Source of the DNA: CAUZIB01 sp963578805
GTDB lineage: Bacteria > Acidobacteriota > Vicinamibacteria > Vicinamibacterales > UBA8438
DNA length: 64,000 nt
NCBI GenBank assembly: GCA_963578805.1
Contig: CAUZDY010000015.1
Location: 1-64,000 of the forward strand
Direction of reading: 5' to 3'
Shown piece after piece: positions 1 to 8,168 of the stretch. The position numbers and the translations under genes are program-made. The notes beneath the pieces are model-generated. The model did no database searches. It was not told the origin of the DNA and worked only from the letters and a program-made list of their open reading frames with translations. The first letter of the stretch is position 1; every line of letters begins with the position of its first letter.

Positions 1-87
1 TCGGCCTTGAATATCGCCTTTTCCCTGACCGAGAATACCTACCGAGGCGAGAACTTTATCGAGTTGAGCGTCGCTGATGTAAAGTGA
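1..87 (+). CDS. recJ: RecJ exonuclease, C-terminal fragment
   Basis: The first 28 codons are open from the window edge and end in TGA at 85-87. The tail (AFSLTENTYRGENFIELSVADVK region) resembles the extreme C-terminus of single-stranded-DNA-specific exonuclease RecJ, whose last strand usually reads like 'F.L..N.Y.G...L.L.V.DI'. The stop overlaps the GTG start of the next gene (GTGA), which suggests translational coupling. Only the last 28 residues are visible, so the name rests on a short match and on the frequent placement of recJ beside lpt genes. Confidence 0.5.
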   Translation, partial: SALNIAFSLTENTYRGENFIELSVADVK

Positions 88-2222
88 TTCCTATGGTCGT
101 ATGGCGGCGCAACCTACGCGGAGTGCTCATCTTGGCCATCGTCGGCGTCGGTGTGGCCGTGGTGATGGGCCTGCGAGAGCGGGAGGAGCCCACCCGCTCA
201 GTAGTGATCGAGCGAATCGATCCCACAGCGGTCATTCAGACTCGGGGAAGTCGGGTTGTTCAGGCTGACGCGCTGGGGGAGAGTCTACGTGTCGTGGCCG
301 ACCGCCAAGACACTTACCGGGACGGTGGCCTTCGACTCGTTGACAATGTTCGGGTGACCATGGCGGACCGAGGAGATCGGGCCGGGTTCACACTCACTGG
401 CAACGAAGCCACGCTCGATGCCGGCAAGACGGCCGTCGAGTTGACCGGGGATGTCAAAATGGAGTCGTCAGATGGACTTTCGGCGTCAACCGATTACGCC
501 TCGTATACGGAGCATGACGGGGTAGTACAGATGCCCGGCCCGACGACCTTCCGACGCAATGGCATGGATGCCGCCGGAGATAGCGCTAAGTACGACCGTG
601 AGAGCGACATCCTGCGTCTGTTGAGCAACGCGCAGGTCGACTTGACAACTGACACAACCAGCACGCGTATTCTGTCTCGGGCCGCGACCTTGGCGCAGAG
701 CGACCTATATATGGAGTTCAGTGACGACGTTAATATCGAGACCGATAACGAGCGGATGACGGCTGGGCGCGCTCGAGCTACGCTTCAAAATGCGGGAACA
801 ACCGTTGAGTCGCTCAACCTGATGCGCGACGCACGGATTGTCGGCATCGCCCCCCAGGCAGGGAACCTCCGGGAAATGACTGCGCGCGCTATAGGGCTCG
901 TCTATGACGATACTGGTGTAGCCCTCGAGACCGCGGTGTTGACTGGCGGGTCGCAGATCGAGATGGCCGGTGCCGATGGCTCGGCCGGCAGCACGATCCA
1001 TGGCCGCTCGATACGACTCTTGTTTGCCGGCGACGGTATTGAGGTGGTCGAGCTAGTGGCTCGAGCTGGCGTGGTGTTCAGACTTTCGACACCTTTGGAC
1101 GAGGTAGCACAGACGATCAGTGCCGATTCCCTAACCGTGAGCAGGCAAAGCGACGGTGAACCCGAACAGGCGCGGTTCGAGGGCGACGTAACATTTCGAG
1201 AGGTCTCGTTAGACGACAACGGCCTCCAGGTCGAGATGGTCACCCATGCGGACCGTCTGGATTGCACGCTGATAGACGAGATGACAAAAATTGGCGAGAC
1301 ACGCTTTCTTGGAAATGTGAGGTTCGAAACCAGAGACCTGGTCGGGGTAACCGACGAGGCGATCTATGCACTCGAGGAGGGTCGGGTCGAGCTGATAACC
1401 AGCGATCGAGCCGGTCGTACGCCACGAGTCAATGATAGTCGGGGTTCGGTGCAGGCTAACCTGATTTCTCTCAGCTTAAACCAAAGCGAGATCACAGCCG
1501 AAGGGGAGGTCGAGAGCGTACTAGTGACCGATCCGGCGAAAATGGAGACGGAGGGCCTGGCACGCCGACCGGGCTTGCTCGAACCAAGCGAACCGACCTA
1601 TGTCACTGCTGGTCGGCTTGTCTACGGCGGAATGACGAACACAGCGGTTTATTCGCAGGGTGCACGACTGTGGCAGGCCGCGACCGAATTTGTGGCCGAC
1701 ACGATTGTGCTAGACGAGGACAACGGAAACATCACTGCTGACGGTGATGTCCGGACTCGCTCGATGATCAAGCAAGTCAACGATGAAACGGGACTTCAAG
1801 AAGAATCGATCAACACCGGGAGGGCTAATGAGTTCATGTATGATGACACCCTTCACCAGGCGATCTACACAACGGATGCCAGTCTTCTCGGTCCTCGTGG
1901 CGATCTGACGGCTGACAAAATTTCTCTGTTCCTCATGTCTGACAGCCGAACGCTCGAGCGCATCGAGGCGATTGGCCATGTTGAGCTTGCCATGCCAGGG
2001 CGGTCCATAACCGGCGAAACACTGGTGTACCACGATGCCGAAGGACGGTACGAGATGGAGGGTGAACCAGTTCATATCATTGAAGAGATCGACCAGCAGT
2101 GTCGAGAGACCACCGGTCGTACGTTGACGTTCTTCCTGACCGATGACGCCGTCTCGGTTGATGGGGAATCCGAAGAGCGTACGGAGACTCTTCGGGGTAT
2201 CTGTTCAGCCCTTGTTCCGTAA
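84..2222 (+). CDS. LptC/LptA-like lipopolysaccharide transport protein, oversized
   Basis: A 712-residue protein with a single membrane anchor near residues 12-29 followed by a long periplasmic region made of repeated beta-rich OstA/LptA-type segments (for example 'ATLDAGKTAVELTGDVKME' near 110 and similar stretches to about 690). Classic LptC is about 190 residues and LptA about 180, so this looks like an LptC anchor joined to several LptA-like repeats. It would form the periplasmic bridge carrying LPS from the inner-membrane LptBFG pump. It is followed with no gap by lptB, which supports the role. GTG at 84 overlaps the recJ stop; ATG at 93 is an alternative start. The lptF/lptG partner is encoded 15 kb away. 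Confidence 0.75.
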   Translation: MIPMVVWRRNLRGVLILAIVGVGVAVVMGLREREEPTRSVVIERIDPTAVIQTRGSRVVQADALGESLRVVADRQDTYRDGGLRLVDNVRVTMADRGDRAGFTLTGNEATLDAGKTAVELTGDVKMESSDGLSASTDYASYTEHDGVVQMPGPTTFRRNGMDAAGDSAKYDRESDILRLLSNAQVDLTTDTTSTRILSRAATLAQSDLYMEFSDDVNIETDNERMTAGRARATLQNAGTTVESLNLMRDARIVGIAPQAGNLREMTARAIGLVYDDTGVALETAVLTGGSQIEMAGADGSAGSTIHGRSIRLLFAGDGIEVVELVARAGVVFRLSTPLDEVAQTISADSLTVSRQSDGEPEQARFEGDVTFREVSLDDNGLQVEMVTHADRLDCTLIDEMTKIGETRFLGNVRFETRDLVGVTDEAIYALEEGRVELITSDRAGRTPRVNDSRGSVQANLISLSLNQSEITAEGEVESVLVTDPAKMETEGLARRPGLLEPSEPTYVTAGRLVYGGMTNTAVYSQGARLWQAATEFVADTIVLDEDNGNITADGDVRTRSMIKQVNDETGLQEESINTGRANEFMYDDTLHQAIYTTDASLLGPRGDLTADKISLFLMSDSRTLERIEAIGHVELAMPGRSITGETLVYHDAEGRYEMEGEPVHIIEEIDQQCRETTGRTLTFFLTDDAVSVDGESEERTETLRGICSALVP

Positions 2223-2948
2223 ATGGCCATTCTTCGAACTGACAGGCTAATCAAGTCCTATGGCGGACGGACCGTCGTCCGTGAGGTGAGTCTCGACGTG
2301 CACTCCGGTGAAGTGGTGGGACTTCTCGGGGCTAACGGAGCCGGGAAGACCACGATCTTTTATATGACCGTGGGGCTGACAACTCCGGACTCAGGCTCCG
2401 TAATTCTGGACGGCGTCGACGTAACAGATGCGCCGATGTATGTGCGAGCCAGGAAGGGAATCGGCTATCTGCCGCAGGAACCCTCGATCTTCAGAGGCTT
2501 GACGGTCGAGCAGAACATCCTGGCCATTCTAGAGACGCTGAACCTGGGACGCACTGAGCGTCGTGAACGCGCCGCGGCACTGCTAGACGAGCTCAATTTG
2601 ACGCCACTCGCCAAGTCGCCAGCACATACCCTATCGGGTGGAGAGCGGCGTCGGGTTGAAATCACCCGGGCGTTAGTCATGTCCCCCTCCTTTATTCTTT
2701 TAGATGAACCTTTCGCCGGCATTGACCCCATTGCCGTCACCGATATTCAAGCCATTATTTCTCATCTCAAGGAACGCGGCATCGGTGCTTTGATCACAGA
2801 TCACAACGTCCGAGAGACACTTCGGATCACCGATCGAGCCTACATTGTCCACGACGGAACCGTGTTCCGAAAAGGAACGCCAGCCGATCTTGCGAGCGAT
2901 GACGAAGTCAAGAGGATCTACTTGGGCGCAGATTTCCACTTGGACTAG
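2223..2948 (+). CDS. lptB: LPS export ABC transporter ATP-binding protein LptB
   Basis: A 241-residue ABC ATPase with Walker A GANGAGKTT (about residues 37-45), signature LSGGERRRVEI (about 140), Walker B ILLDEPFAGID (about 160) and a switch histidine in ITDHNVRETL (about 193). Length and motif spacing match LptB, the cytoplasmic motor that drives LPS extraction with LptF and LptG. The ATG directly follows the TAA of the LptC/LptA-like gene (zero spacing), so the two are co-translated. The next gene, rpoN, follows as in many Gram-negative lptB-rpoN loci. Confidence 0.95.
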   Translation: MAILRTDRLIKSYGGRTVVREVSLDVHSGEVVGLLGANGAGKTTIFYMTVGLTTPDSGSVILDGVDVTDAPMYVRARKGIGYLPQEPSIFRGLTVEQNILAILETLNLGRTERRERAAALLDELNLTPLAKSPAHTLSGGERRRVEITRALVMSPSFILLDEPFAGIDPIAVTDIQAIISHLKERGIGALITDHNVRETLRITDRAYIVHDGTVFRKGTPADLASDDEVKRIYLGADFHLD

Positions 2949-3033
2949 AATGGAATTTTGTCTGGTTTGATCAAAAAGACTTATCACGCGTTGAATTGAA
3001 AGAGCAGCGTGGTGCTCGGGATCCGGACACGAA

Positions 3034-4467
3034 ATGGCATTAACTCAGAGGCTCGAGACACGGTTATCCCAGAAGCTCATTCTGACGCCATCGCTGCAGC
3101 AGGCTATAAAGTTGCTGCCGATGACGACGCTCGAACTGATGGACAAGTTGAACCAGGAGGTGGTCGAAAACCCTCTGCTGGAGGAAGTGACCACAGAGGA
3201 GCTTCAACAGGTCGATAGCGAAACTCAAATAGAGAGTCTTGAAGCTGCACCTGAGGCGTCAAGTGAAAAACAAGACACGTGGGATGACGCGGACTACGAG
3301 TACTTCTTTGGCGAATATCTCGACGAGCGATACCGTCCGAGAATTCCTAGAGAGGTCAAGAATCTTCCACTAATCGAAAATACATTGTCCGCCGGTGGGT
3401 CGCTTTCCGAGCACCTGATGTGGCAGCTTTCGGCGGTGAGCGATGGCGACCTGACTCGAACCATTGGCATTGCCATTATCGGCAACATTGATGACGACGG
3501 CTATCTGGTGGCTTCGACCGGCGAGATCCTTGCCATGGGTCCGTGGTCCAAGTCAGATGTGGAACGAGCACTGGCTATCATCCAAGGATTTGACCCCGTA
3601 GGGGTCGCCGCGCGTGATCTTAGAGAATGTTTACTCCTTCAGCTCAGGCACCTCGGAATGGAGAACACGCACAGCGAGACGATCATTCGCGACCACATTA
3701 CGCTACTCCAACAGCATAAGCTACGAGAATTGGCTGGCCACCTCGACGTAACGATCGACGAAATTAAACAGCACATCGACATCATTCGCCGTCTCGACCC
3801 TAAGCCGGGGATGCGGCATAGCCCGTCGCAGTCGCAGTACGTAATCCCGGACGTTTATGTTGCAAAAATAGAAGATAAGTATGTGGTGACGCTCAACGAA
3901 GAAGGGCTGCCGCAGTTACGGATCAGTCCGGTCTATCGCCGGATGCTGGACAAGAACAGCAAGAACAGCGATGAAACCCGCTCGTATGTTAGAGAGAAGT
4001 GTCGGGCAGCTCTCTGGTTGATTAAGTCGGTCAATCAGCGTCAAAAGACCATTCAGAAGGTGGCGACGAGCATTATCAACTTCCAACGCGAGTTCCTCGA
4101 CCAGGGCATCGAGTACCTGCGTCCACTGGTCCTTCGTGATGTCGCCAATGACATCGGGATGCACGAGTCGACCGTGAGTCGGGTCGTTAACAACAAGTAC
4201 ATGCACACACCTCAGGGTGTGTTCGAGATGAGATATTTTTTTCACAGTGGGATCCATAGCTCCTATGGGGAAAGCATTTCGTCGGTAACGATTAAGCAGC
4301 GGATTAAAAAGATTATTAAACGCGAGGACCCAGAAAGACCCTTGAGTGACTCTCGTATCGTGGGTATTCTACAAGGAGAAGGTTTAGCTCTCGCACGACG
4401 GACTATTGCGAAATATCGCGAAGAACTAAAGATTCCGCCATCAAGTCAACGAAAAGTTATTTACTAG
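3034..4467 (+). CDS. rpoN: RNA polymerase sigma-54 factor
   Basis: A 477-residue sigma-54 protein. The N-terminal activator-interaction region is seen in residues 1-50 (QRLETRLSQKLILTPSLQQAIKLL). An acidic linker follows, then the core-binding region, a helix-turn-helix near 370-390 (HESTVSRVVNNKYMHTP), and the RpoN box ARRTIAKYREELKIP just before the end, which reads the -24 element. RpoN directs transcription from -24/-12 promoters and needs an AAA+ activator. It sits after lptB and before an hpf-like ORF and rapZ, the conserved rpoN neighbourhood, although ptsN and hprK are missing here. Confidence 0.97.
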   Translation: MALTQRLETRLSQKLILTPSLQQAIKLLPMTTLELMDKLNQEVVENPLLEEVTTEELQQVDSETQIESLEAAPEASSEKQDTWDDADYEYFFGEYLDERYRPRIPREVKNLPLIENTLSAGGSLSEHLMWQLSAVSDGDLTRTIGIAIIGNIDDDGYLVASTGEILAMGPWSKSDVERALAIIQGFDPVGVAARDLRECLLLQLRHLGMENTHSETIIRDHITLLQQHKLRELAGHLDVTIDEIKQHIDIIRRLDPKPGMRHSPSQSQYVIPDVYVAKIEDKYVVTLNEEGLPQLRISPVYRRMLDKNSKNSDETRSYVREKCRAALWLIKSVNQRQKTIQKVATSIINFQREFLDQGIEYLRPLVLRDVANDIGMHESTVSRVVNNKYMHTPQGVFEMRYFFHSGIHSSYGESISSVTIKQRIKKIIKREDPERPLSDSRIVGILQGEGLALARRTIAKYREELKIPPSSQRKVIY

Positions 4468-4481
4468 TATTCCGTGTGCGG

Positions 4482-4507
4482 GCGAGCCGCCAGGCCTGAC
4501 CGCTCGC
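4482..4507 (+). other. Inverted repeat between rpoN and the hpf-like ORF
   Basis: GCGAGC at 4482-4487 and GCTCGC at 4502-4507 are perfect complements around a 14-base loop, lying 14 bases after the rpoN stop region. There is no T-run, so it is not a convincing intrinsic terminator; it may be a processing or stability hairpin. Confidence 0.3.
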
Positions 4508-4521
4508 GGAGCCCGTGAGCA

Positions 4522-4746
4522 ATGCAGACAATGGCTACCGGATGTCACGTTGAGATTCGAGCCGATTTGCAGGAGTTAATGTGCTGTGAGCTCAAGTGTA
4601 CCCTGAACAACACTGAGGTCTTGGCTTACCCTATTTCAAAACTTAGGCATTTCTCCTTCCCAGCGGGACTTGCGCTGCATGCCTGTGGCGTGCACATAGT
4701 ACGCGGCGATTTCACCAGGCCGTCAGTCATTATTCATGAACAGTAG
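4522..4746 (+). pseudogene. Short, divergent hpf-like ORF (ribosome hibernation factor remnant)
   Basis: A 74-codon ORF in the usual position of hpf/raiA (rpoN-hpf-rapZ). Its start (MATGCHVEIRADLQEL) lines up with the HPF N-terminus 'ITGRHVEITPALREYV', and SKLRHFSFPAGLALHACGVHI lines up with the strand pair 'SVEKHRHTAEITLHAKGVHI'. The connecting helix is altered, and the whole second helix and C-terminal part found in HPF (normally about 100 residues or more) are missing: the frame stops 8 bases inside rapZ. This looks like an hpf truncated or decayed against rapZ. It could also be a minimal functional variant. The alignment is by eye. Confidence 0.45.
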
Positions 4747-5638
4747 CCACCGCACGACGAACCTGATCGGCAAGGAGGCTCGTTTCGTCGTACTCACGGG
4801 GTTATCTGGTTCCGGGAAGTCCGAAGCGATTAGAGCGCTAGAGGACTTGGGTTACTTCTGCGTCGATAACCTACCTACCTCCCTCATGGAAACCTTTGCC
4901 GACATGTTGGGTCGTCGGGACCAACCGATCGGACATGCCGCGGTGGTCGTCGACATGCGTGATCCGCAGTTTCTCCGCCAGTTTCCTCGTGGCCTCCGAA
5001 ACCTCCGTCGCCGGAAAACACTGGGAACCGTCGTGATCTTCCTGGAGGCGAGCGATGCCGCGCTGGTCCGACGTTTCTCTGAGACCAGGCGGCCGCATCC
5101 AATCGGTGCTGACCAGATCCTTGACGGTATTCTTCAGGAGCGATCACGCCTTGAGTCCGTCAAGCAGCTGGCCGACAAGGTGTTCGACACATCCGATCTC
5201 ACGGTGCACGAGTTGCGACGGGGTTTCATGGAACTCTCATACGGTGGAACCGACAAACAGCTTGTCGTGACGCTGTTTAGTTTCGGCTACAAACAAGGTA
5301 TTCCGCTGGAAGCCGATTTGCTCCTGGATGTGCGGTTTTTGCCAAATCCGTATTTTATCCCGGCTCTTCGGGCGCTCACCGGACGTGACCAGGACGTCCA
5401 AGAATATCTCGACAAAGCGGAGGCCACCGGGACGTTTCTCGACAAAACTATCGAGCTGCTCAATTTTTTACTCCCTCAGTATTCGAGCGAGGGAAAGAGC
5501 TATCTGACGGTCGGTATTGGATGCACGGGTGGGCGTCATCGATCTGTCGCGATCGCTGAACGGTTACGACGACGATTACCCAGGATCAAGGGGATTCGAC
5601 TCCGAGTAAAACATCGAGATATCTTCCTAGAGTCGTAG
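4736..5638 (+). CDS. rapZ: RNase adapter protein / nucleotide-binding protein RapZ
   Basis: A 300-residue RapZ/YvcJ family protein. The Walker A motif GLSGSGKSEA lies near residues 22-31, followed by 'LEDLGYFCVDNLP', the C-terminal domain starts near 170 (TLFSFGYKQGIPLEADLLLDVRFLPNPY), and the 'VGIGCTGGRHRSVAIAERL' motif is near 262-280. In E. coli RapZ binds glucosamine-6-phosphate and guides RNase E to the sRNA GlmZ; in other phyla the role is less clear. The start overlaps the end of the hpf-like ORF by 11 bases. The gene belongs to the rpoN-linked cluster. Confidence 0.93.
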   Translation: MNSSHRTTNLIGKEARFVVLTGLSGSGKSEAIRALEDLGYFCVDNLPTSLMETFADMLGRRDQPIGHAAVVVDMRDPQFLRQFPRGLRNLRRRKTLGTVVIFLEASDAALVRRFSETRRPHPIGADQILDGILQERSRLESVKQLADKVFDTSDLTVHELRRGFMELSYGGTDKQLVVTLFSFGYKQGIPLEADLLLDVRFLPNPYFIPALRALTGRDQDVQEYLDKAEATGTFLDKTIELLNFLLPQYSSEGKSYLTVGIGCTGGRHRSVAIAERLRRRLPRIKGIRLRVKHRDIFLES

Positions 5639-5655
5639 ACCCAGAGAGGAAAACC

Positions 5656-6018
5656 ATGGCCGAAGCGAACACGATACGAGTTGAGAAACCGTGGGGCTAC
5701 GAGTTGCACTGGGCCAAGACGGACCGCTACGTCGGAAAGGTCATTCACGTCGATGCCGGGCAGGCACTTAGTCTGCAGTATCACAATGTGAAGGATGAAA
5801 CGATTCTGCTGTGGAGCGGTCGCCTGGAGTTTGAGATCATTCACGATGGAGTAACGACCACCTTTGAGATGAAACCGGGCGAACGTATCCACATCGCCCC
5901 AAAGACCACCCATAGAATGACCGCTATTGAGGACTGCAATATTATCGAGGTCTCCACTCCGGAGCTTGACGATGTCGTGAGGCTTGAAGATCGCTACGGT
6001 CGCGCCGACCCGATCTAG
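5656..6018 (+). CDS. Cupin-fold protein, mannose-6-phosphate isomerase type II-like
   Basis: A 120-residue single-domain cupin. The opening VEKPWGYELHWAKTDRYVGKV and the metal-site pattern HVDAGQALSLQYHNVKDETILLWSG, then KPGERIHIAPKTTHRMTA, are typical of the type II phosphomannose isomerase/sugar cupin family, where His and Glu side chains bind a metal. A sugar-phosphate or nucleotide-sugar substrate is likely but cannot be named. It starts 17 bases after rapZ with a purine-rich site (AGAGAGGA) and is probably co-transcribed. It ends the plus-strand run, facing ssb. Confidence 0.75.
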   Translation: MAEANTIRVEKPWGYELHWAKTDRYVGKVIHVDAGQALSLQYHNVKDETILLWSGRLEFEIIHDGVTTTFEMKPGERIHIAPKTTHRMTAIEDCNIIEVSTPELDDVVRLEDRYGRADPI

Positions 6019-6094
6019 TTCAACCTCCAGCCAGATTCAAAGTCCATCGGGCCGATGTCGCAGCGATACAGTAGGTGAGGAGAGGAGCTCGCGA

Positions 6095-6547
6095 CTAGAA
6101 GGGAATATCGTCCTCGGTTAACTCAGACGGTTCACTGGGTTGGTTCGAGCCACTAGGTTGAGAGGACAGGGTGGGATCATCAGTGTCGTCGCCGCGAGAT
6201 ACCCCACCACCGCCACCACGTCCGCCTAGCAGTACGACTCGATCGGCGCGAGTCTCTGTGGTGTATCGCTTATTCCCGTCCCGATCGTCCCACTGTCGAG
6301 TCTGAAGACGTCCCTCGACATAGATCTGTCGGCCCTTGAGCAGATACTCCTGAAGTGTCTCGGCCGTCTTACCCCATAGCACGACCCGATGCCATTCCGT
6401 CTTTTCCTGCCGCTGCCCGCCCTTGTCGGTCCAGACATCAGTCGTGGCGAGACTCAACGTGGCGACTGCAGTCCCGCCGGAGGTGTGTCGGACCTCGGCA
6501 TCACGGCCGAGGTTGCCCACAAGGATGACCTTGTTCACGCTGCCCAT
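6095..6547 (-). CDS. ssb: Single-stranded DNA-binding protein
   Basis: A 150-residue SSB. The OB-fold opens with MGSVNKVILVGNLGRDAEVRHT, includes 'KTEWHRVVLWGKTAETLQEYLLKG' and 'YVEGRLQTRQWDDRDG', then a glycine-rich linker (RGGGGGVSRG) and the acidic tip ending DDIPF that recruits partner proteins. It covers single-stranded DNA during replication and repair. It lies 13 bases after cpoB on the same strand, so it may be read through from the Tol-Pal operon, an unusual place for ssb. ATG start. Confidence 0.96.
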   Translation of the reverse strand: MGSVNKVILVGNLGRDAEVRHTSGGTAVATLSLATTDVWTDKGGQRQEKTEWHRVVLWGKTAETLQEYLLKGRQIYVEGRLQTRQWDDRDGNKRYTTETRADRVVLLGGRGGGGGVSRGDDTDDPTLSSQPSGSNQPSEPSELTEDDIPF

Positions 6548-6560
6548 TAATCTCTGCTTT

Positions 6561-7406
6561 CTAGGGTTGGCTTATTCGGTCGAGTGCCTGTTCTGCCAGT
6601 GTGGCCATCGTACTGTCTGGATAGTTGGTGAAAACGAGCTCAAACGCTTGGCGGGCGCGCTCTGTTTCGCCCAATCGGTCGAGAGCCAAACCTCGTTTGT
6701 AGGAGGCTTCGGGAACAACATCACCGTCTGGATAGGTCAAGATAACCTGTTCGAATGCCATTACCGCTTTACGAAACTGTCCGTCAGCGTAATGCGTCTG
6801 CCCGATATAGAACTGCGCGTCATCCGCAAACTCTGACCGCGGGAACGTCTTCAGGTACGCCTCGAAGCCCTCAACGGCCAACACCCACTGCCCGTTCGTA
6901 TAGTCAGCCCAAGCAGTGTCATACATGCGACGCGGTGACACGCCCGCGCTGACAGGCACCACGGGTGGCGGCTCGATCGAATCAGCAGGAGTCTCGAGGG
7001 GTAAACCTGTCTCTGGGTCGATCAATAAATGGGTCACAGGGATCGACATCGGCGGTATCGCCACCCGGAGCGCCTCAACCTCCTGTGACATCGACGAAAT
7101 ACGCACGTTCGTATCGTCAATTTTCTCGCGTAGAATTCTCACATCGCCCGCGACCCCATCCACAAGAAGTCGCTGGTCGGCAAATGCTCGCACCGTCTCT
7201 TCAGCCTGTGTGGCCAGTTGCGTCGTCAAGCTCTGGAGCGATTCGTCAAGCGCGGAGATCTGAAGCTGTAGCCGCATGGTCTGCTCGTGCAACATGCGCA
7301 GGTCGGCCATTATCTGCTGACGCTCGCGGTTTTGGCCGTTGACCCGTCCCGGAAACGTCACAAGCATTGCCGCCATTAGCCACGGGACGATAACGCTCCG
7401 CGTCAC
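6561..7406 (-). CDS. cpoB: Tol-Pal system protein CpoB (YbgF)
   Basis: A 281-residue periplasmic protein. A signal peptide occupies about residues 1-24 (GTG start, ending VNG/QN), a coiled-coil with repeated RLQLQISALDESLQSLTTQL-type heptads spans about 30-105, a proline-rich linker follows near 140, and TPR repeats cover about 160-278 (YDTAWADYTNGQWVLAVEGFEAYL, AQFYIGQTHYADGQFRKAVMAF). In E. coli CpoB coordinates peptidoglycan synthesis and outer-membrane constriction with Tol-Pal. It lies directly downstream of pal, the standard order. Confidence 0.92.
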   Translation of the reverse strand: MTRSVIVPWLMAAMLVTFPGRVNGQNRERQQIMADLRMLHEQTMRLQLQISALDESLQSLTTQLATQAEETVRAFADQRLLVDGVAGDVRILREKIDDTNVRISSMSQEVEALRVAIPPMSIPVTHLLIDPETGLPLETPADSIEPPPVVPVSAGVSPRRMYDTAWADYTNGQWVLAVEGFEAYLKTFPRSEFADDAQFYIGQTHYADGQFRKAVMAFEQVILTYPDGDVVPEASYKRGLALDRLGETERARQAFELVFTNYPDSTMATLAEQALDRISQP

Positions 7407-7462
7407 TGTATATGCCTCATCTGATCCAGATTAACGCAAACCGCTACGCCGTGAAAGTCGGA

Positions 7463-8047
7463 CTACCGATTAGTGATAACAAAATGGGCCCGTCGGTTAC
7501 GTTCCCACGCTTCGGGTGTACTCCCCGGGTCGAACGGGAATTCTTTTCCGTAGCTCACGGTGTTGATCCGATCGGCACTGATTCCCATCACGACTAGATA
7601 CTCCTGAGCCGTCAACGCCCGGCGCTCACCAAGAGATAAGTTGTACTCCGGGCTCCCACGCTCATCACAGTGCCCTTCGATCGTGATCACCCAACTTGTA
7701 TATTGTCTGAGAATCTCGGCATTGGCCTGTAGAACCGATTGCCCCTGCAGGCTCATGTTGAATTGATCGTACTCAAAAAACACCGGTTGGAGTGGTGACT
7801 CTCGGTTTAGATCTTCTAAGCTTCGTGACGTAAACCCATCCTCATTGACAATCGTTGGTGGCGTCTGCGGCTCCTGGGGGGGCGCTGGAGGAGGTGGTGG
7901 TGTGCGGATCGTCTGATTCGTCGGAGGGGGAGGCGGAGGAGCATCAGGCTCGACCGGCGGAGGGTTTCGGGCGCAGGCCGCTAAGACAATGCCGGTCAAG
8001 CCAATCCCAAGGAGGCGGGTCACTGATATCGATCTGATAGTACGCAT
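7463..8047 (-). CDS. pal: Peptidoglycan-associated lipoprotein Pal
   Basis: A 194-residue lipoprotein. The signal sequence ends in a lipobox LAAC (Cys about 25), followed by a very proline-rich stretch (residues about 29-62) and an OmpA-like peptidoglycan-binding domain with the signature ITIEGHCDERGSPEYNLSLG and 'SYGKEFPFDPG'. Pal anchors the outer membrane to murein and interacts with TolB. The start at 8047 (MRTIRS...) is preferred over an upstream ATG at 8089 because it gives a proper signal peptide. The proline linker is longer than in enterobacterial Pal. Confidence 0.95.
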   Translation of the reverse strand: MRTIRSISVTRLLGIGLTGIVLAACARNPPPVEPDAPPPPPPTNQTIRTPPPPPAPPQEPQTPPTIVNEDGFTSRSLEDLNRESPLQPVFFEYDQFNMSLQGQSVLQANAEILRQYTSWVITIEGHCDERGSPEYNLSLGERRALTAQEYLVVMGISADRINTVSYGKEFPFDPGSTPEAWERNRRAHFVITNR

Positions 8048-8168
8048 CGAATTTCCCTTGTGAAACGTTACCGCGAGACAATGTTTCATGCTTCCTCGTA
8101 GATTGCTTGATTATTACCCCGTCAGTGCACCGAAGACTGAGACCGTTCTGCAAGGTCTCCACACTTAA

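Noticed and set aside
705..1425. Minus-strand ORFs inside the LptC/LptA-like gene
   Set aside because: Shadow frames of a clear coding region, with no homologous pattern.
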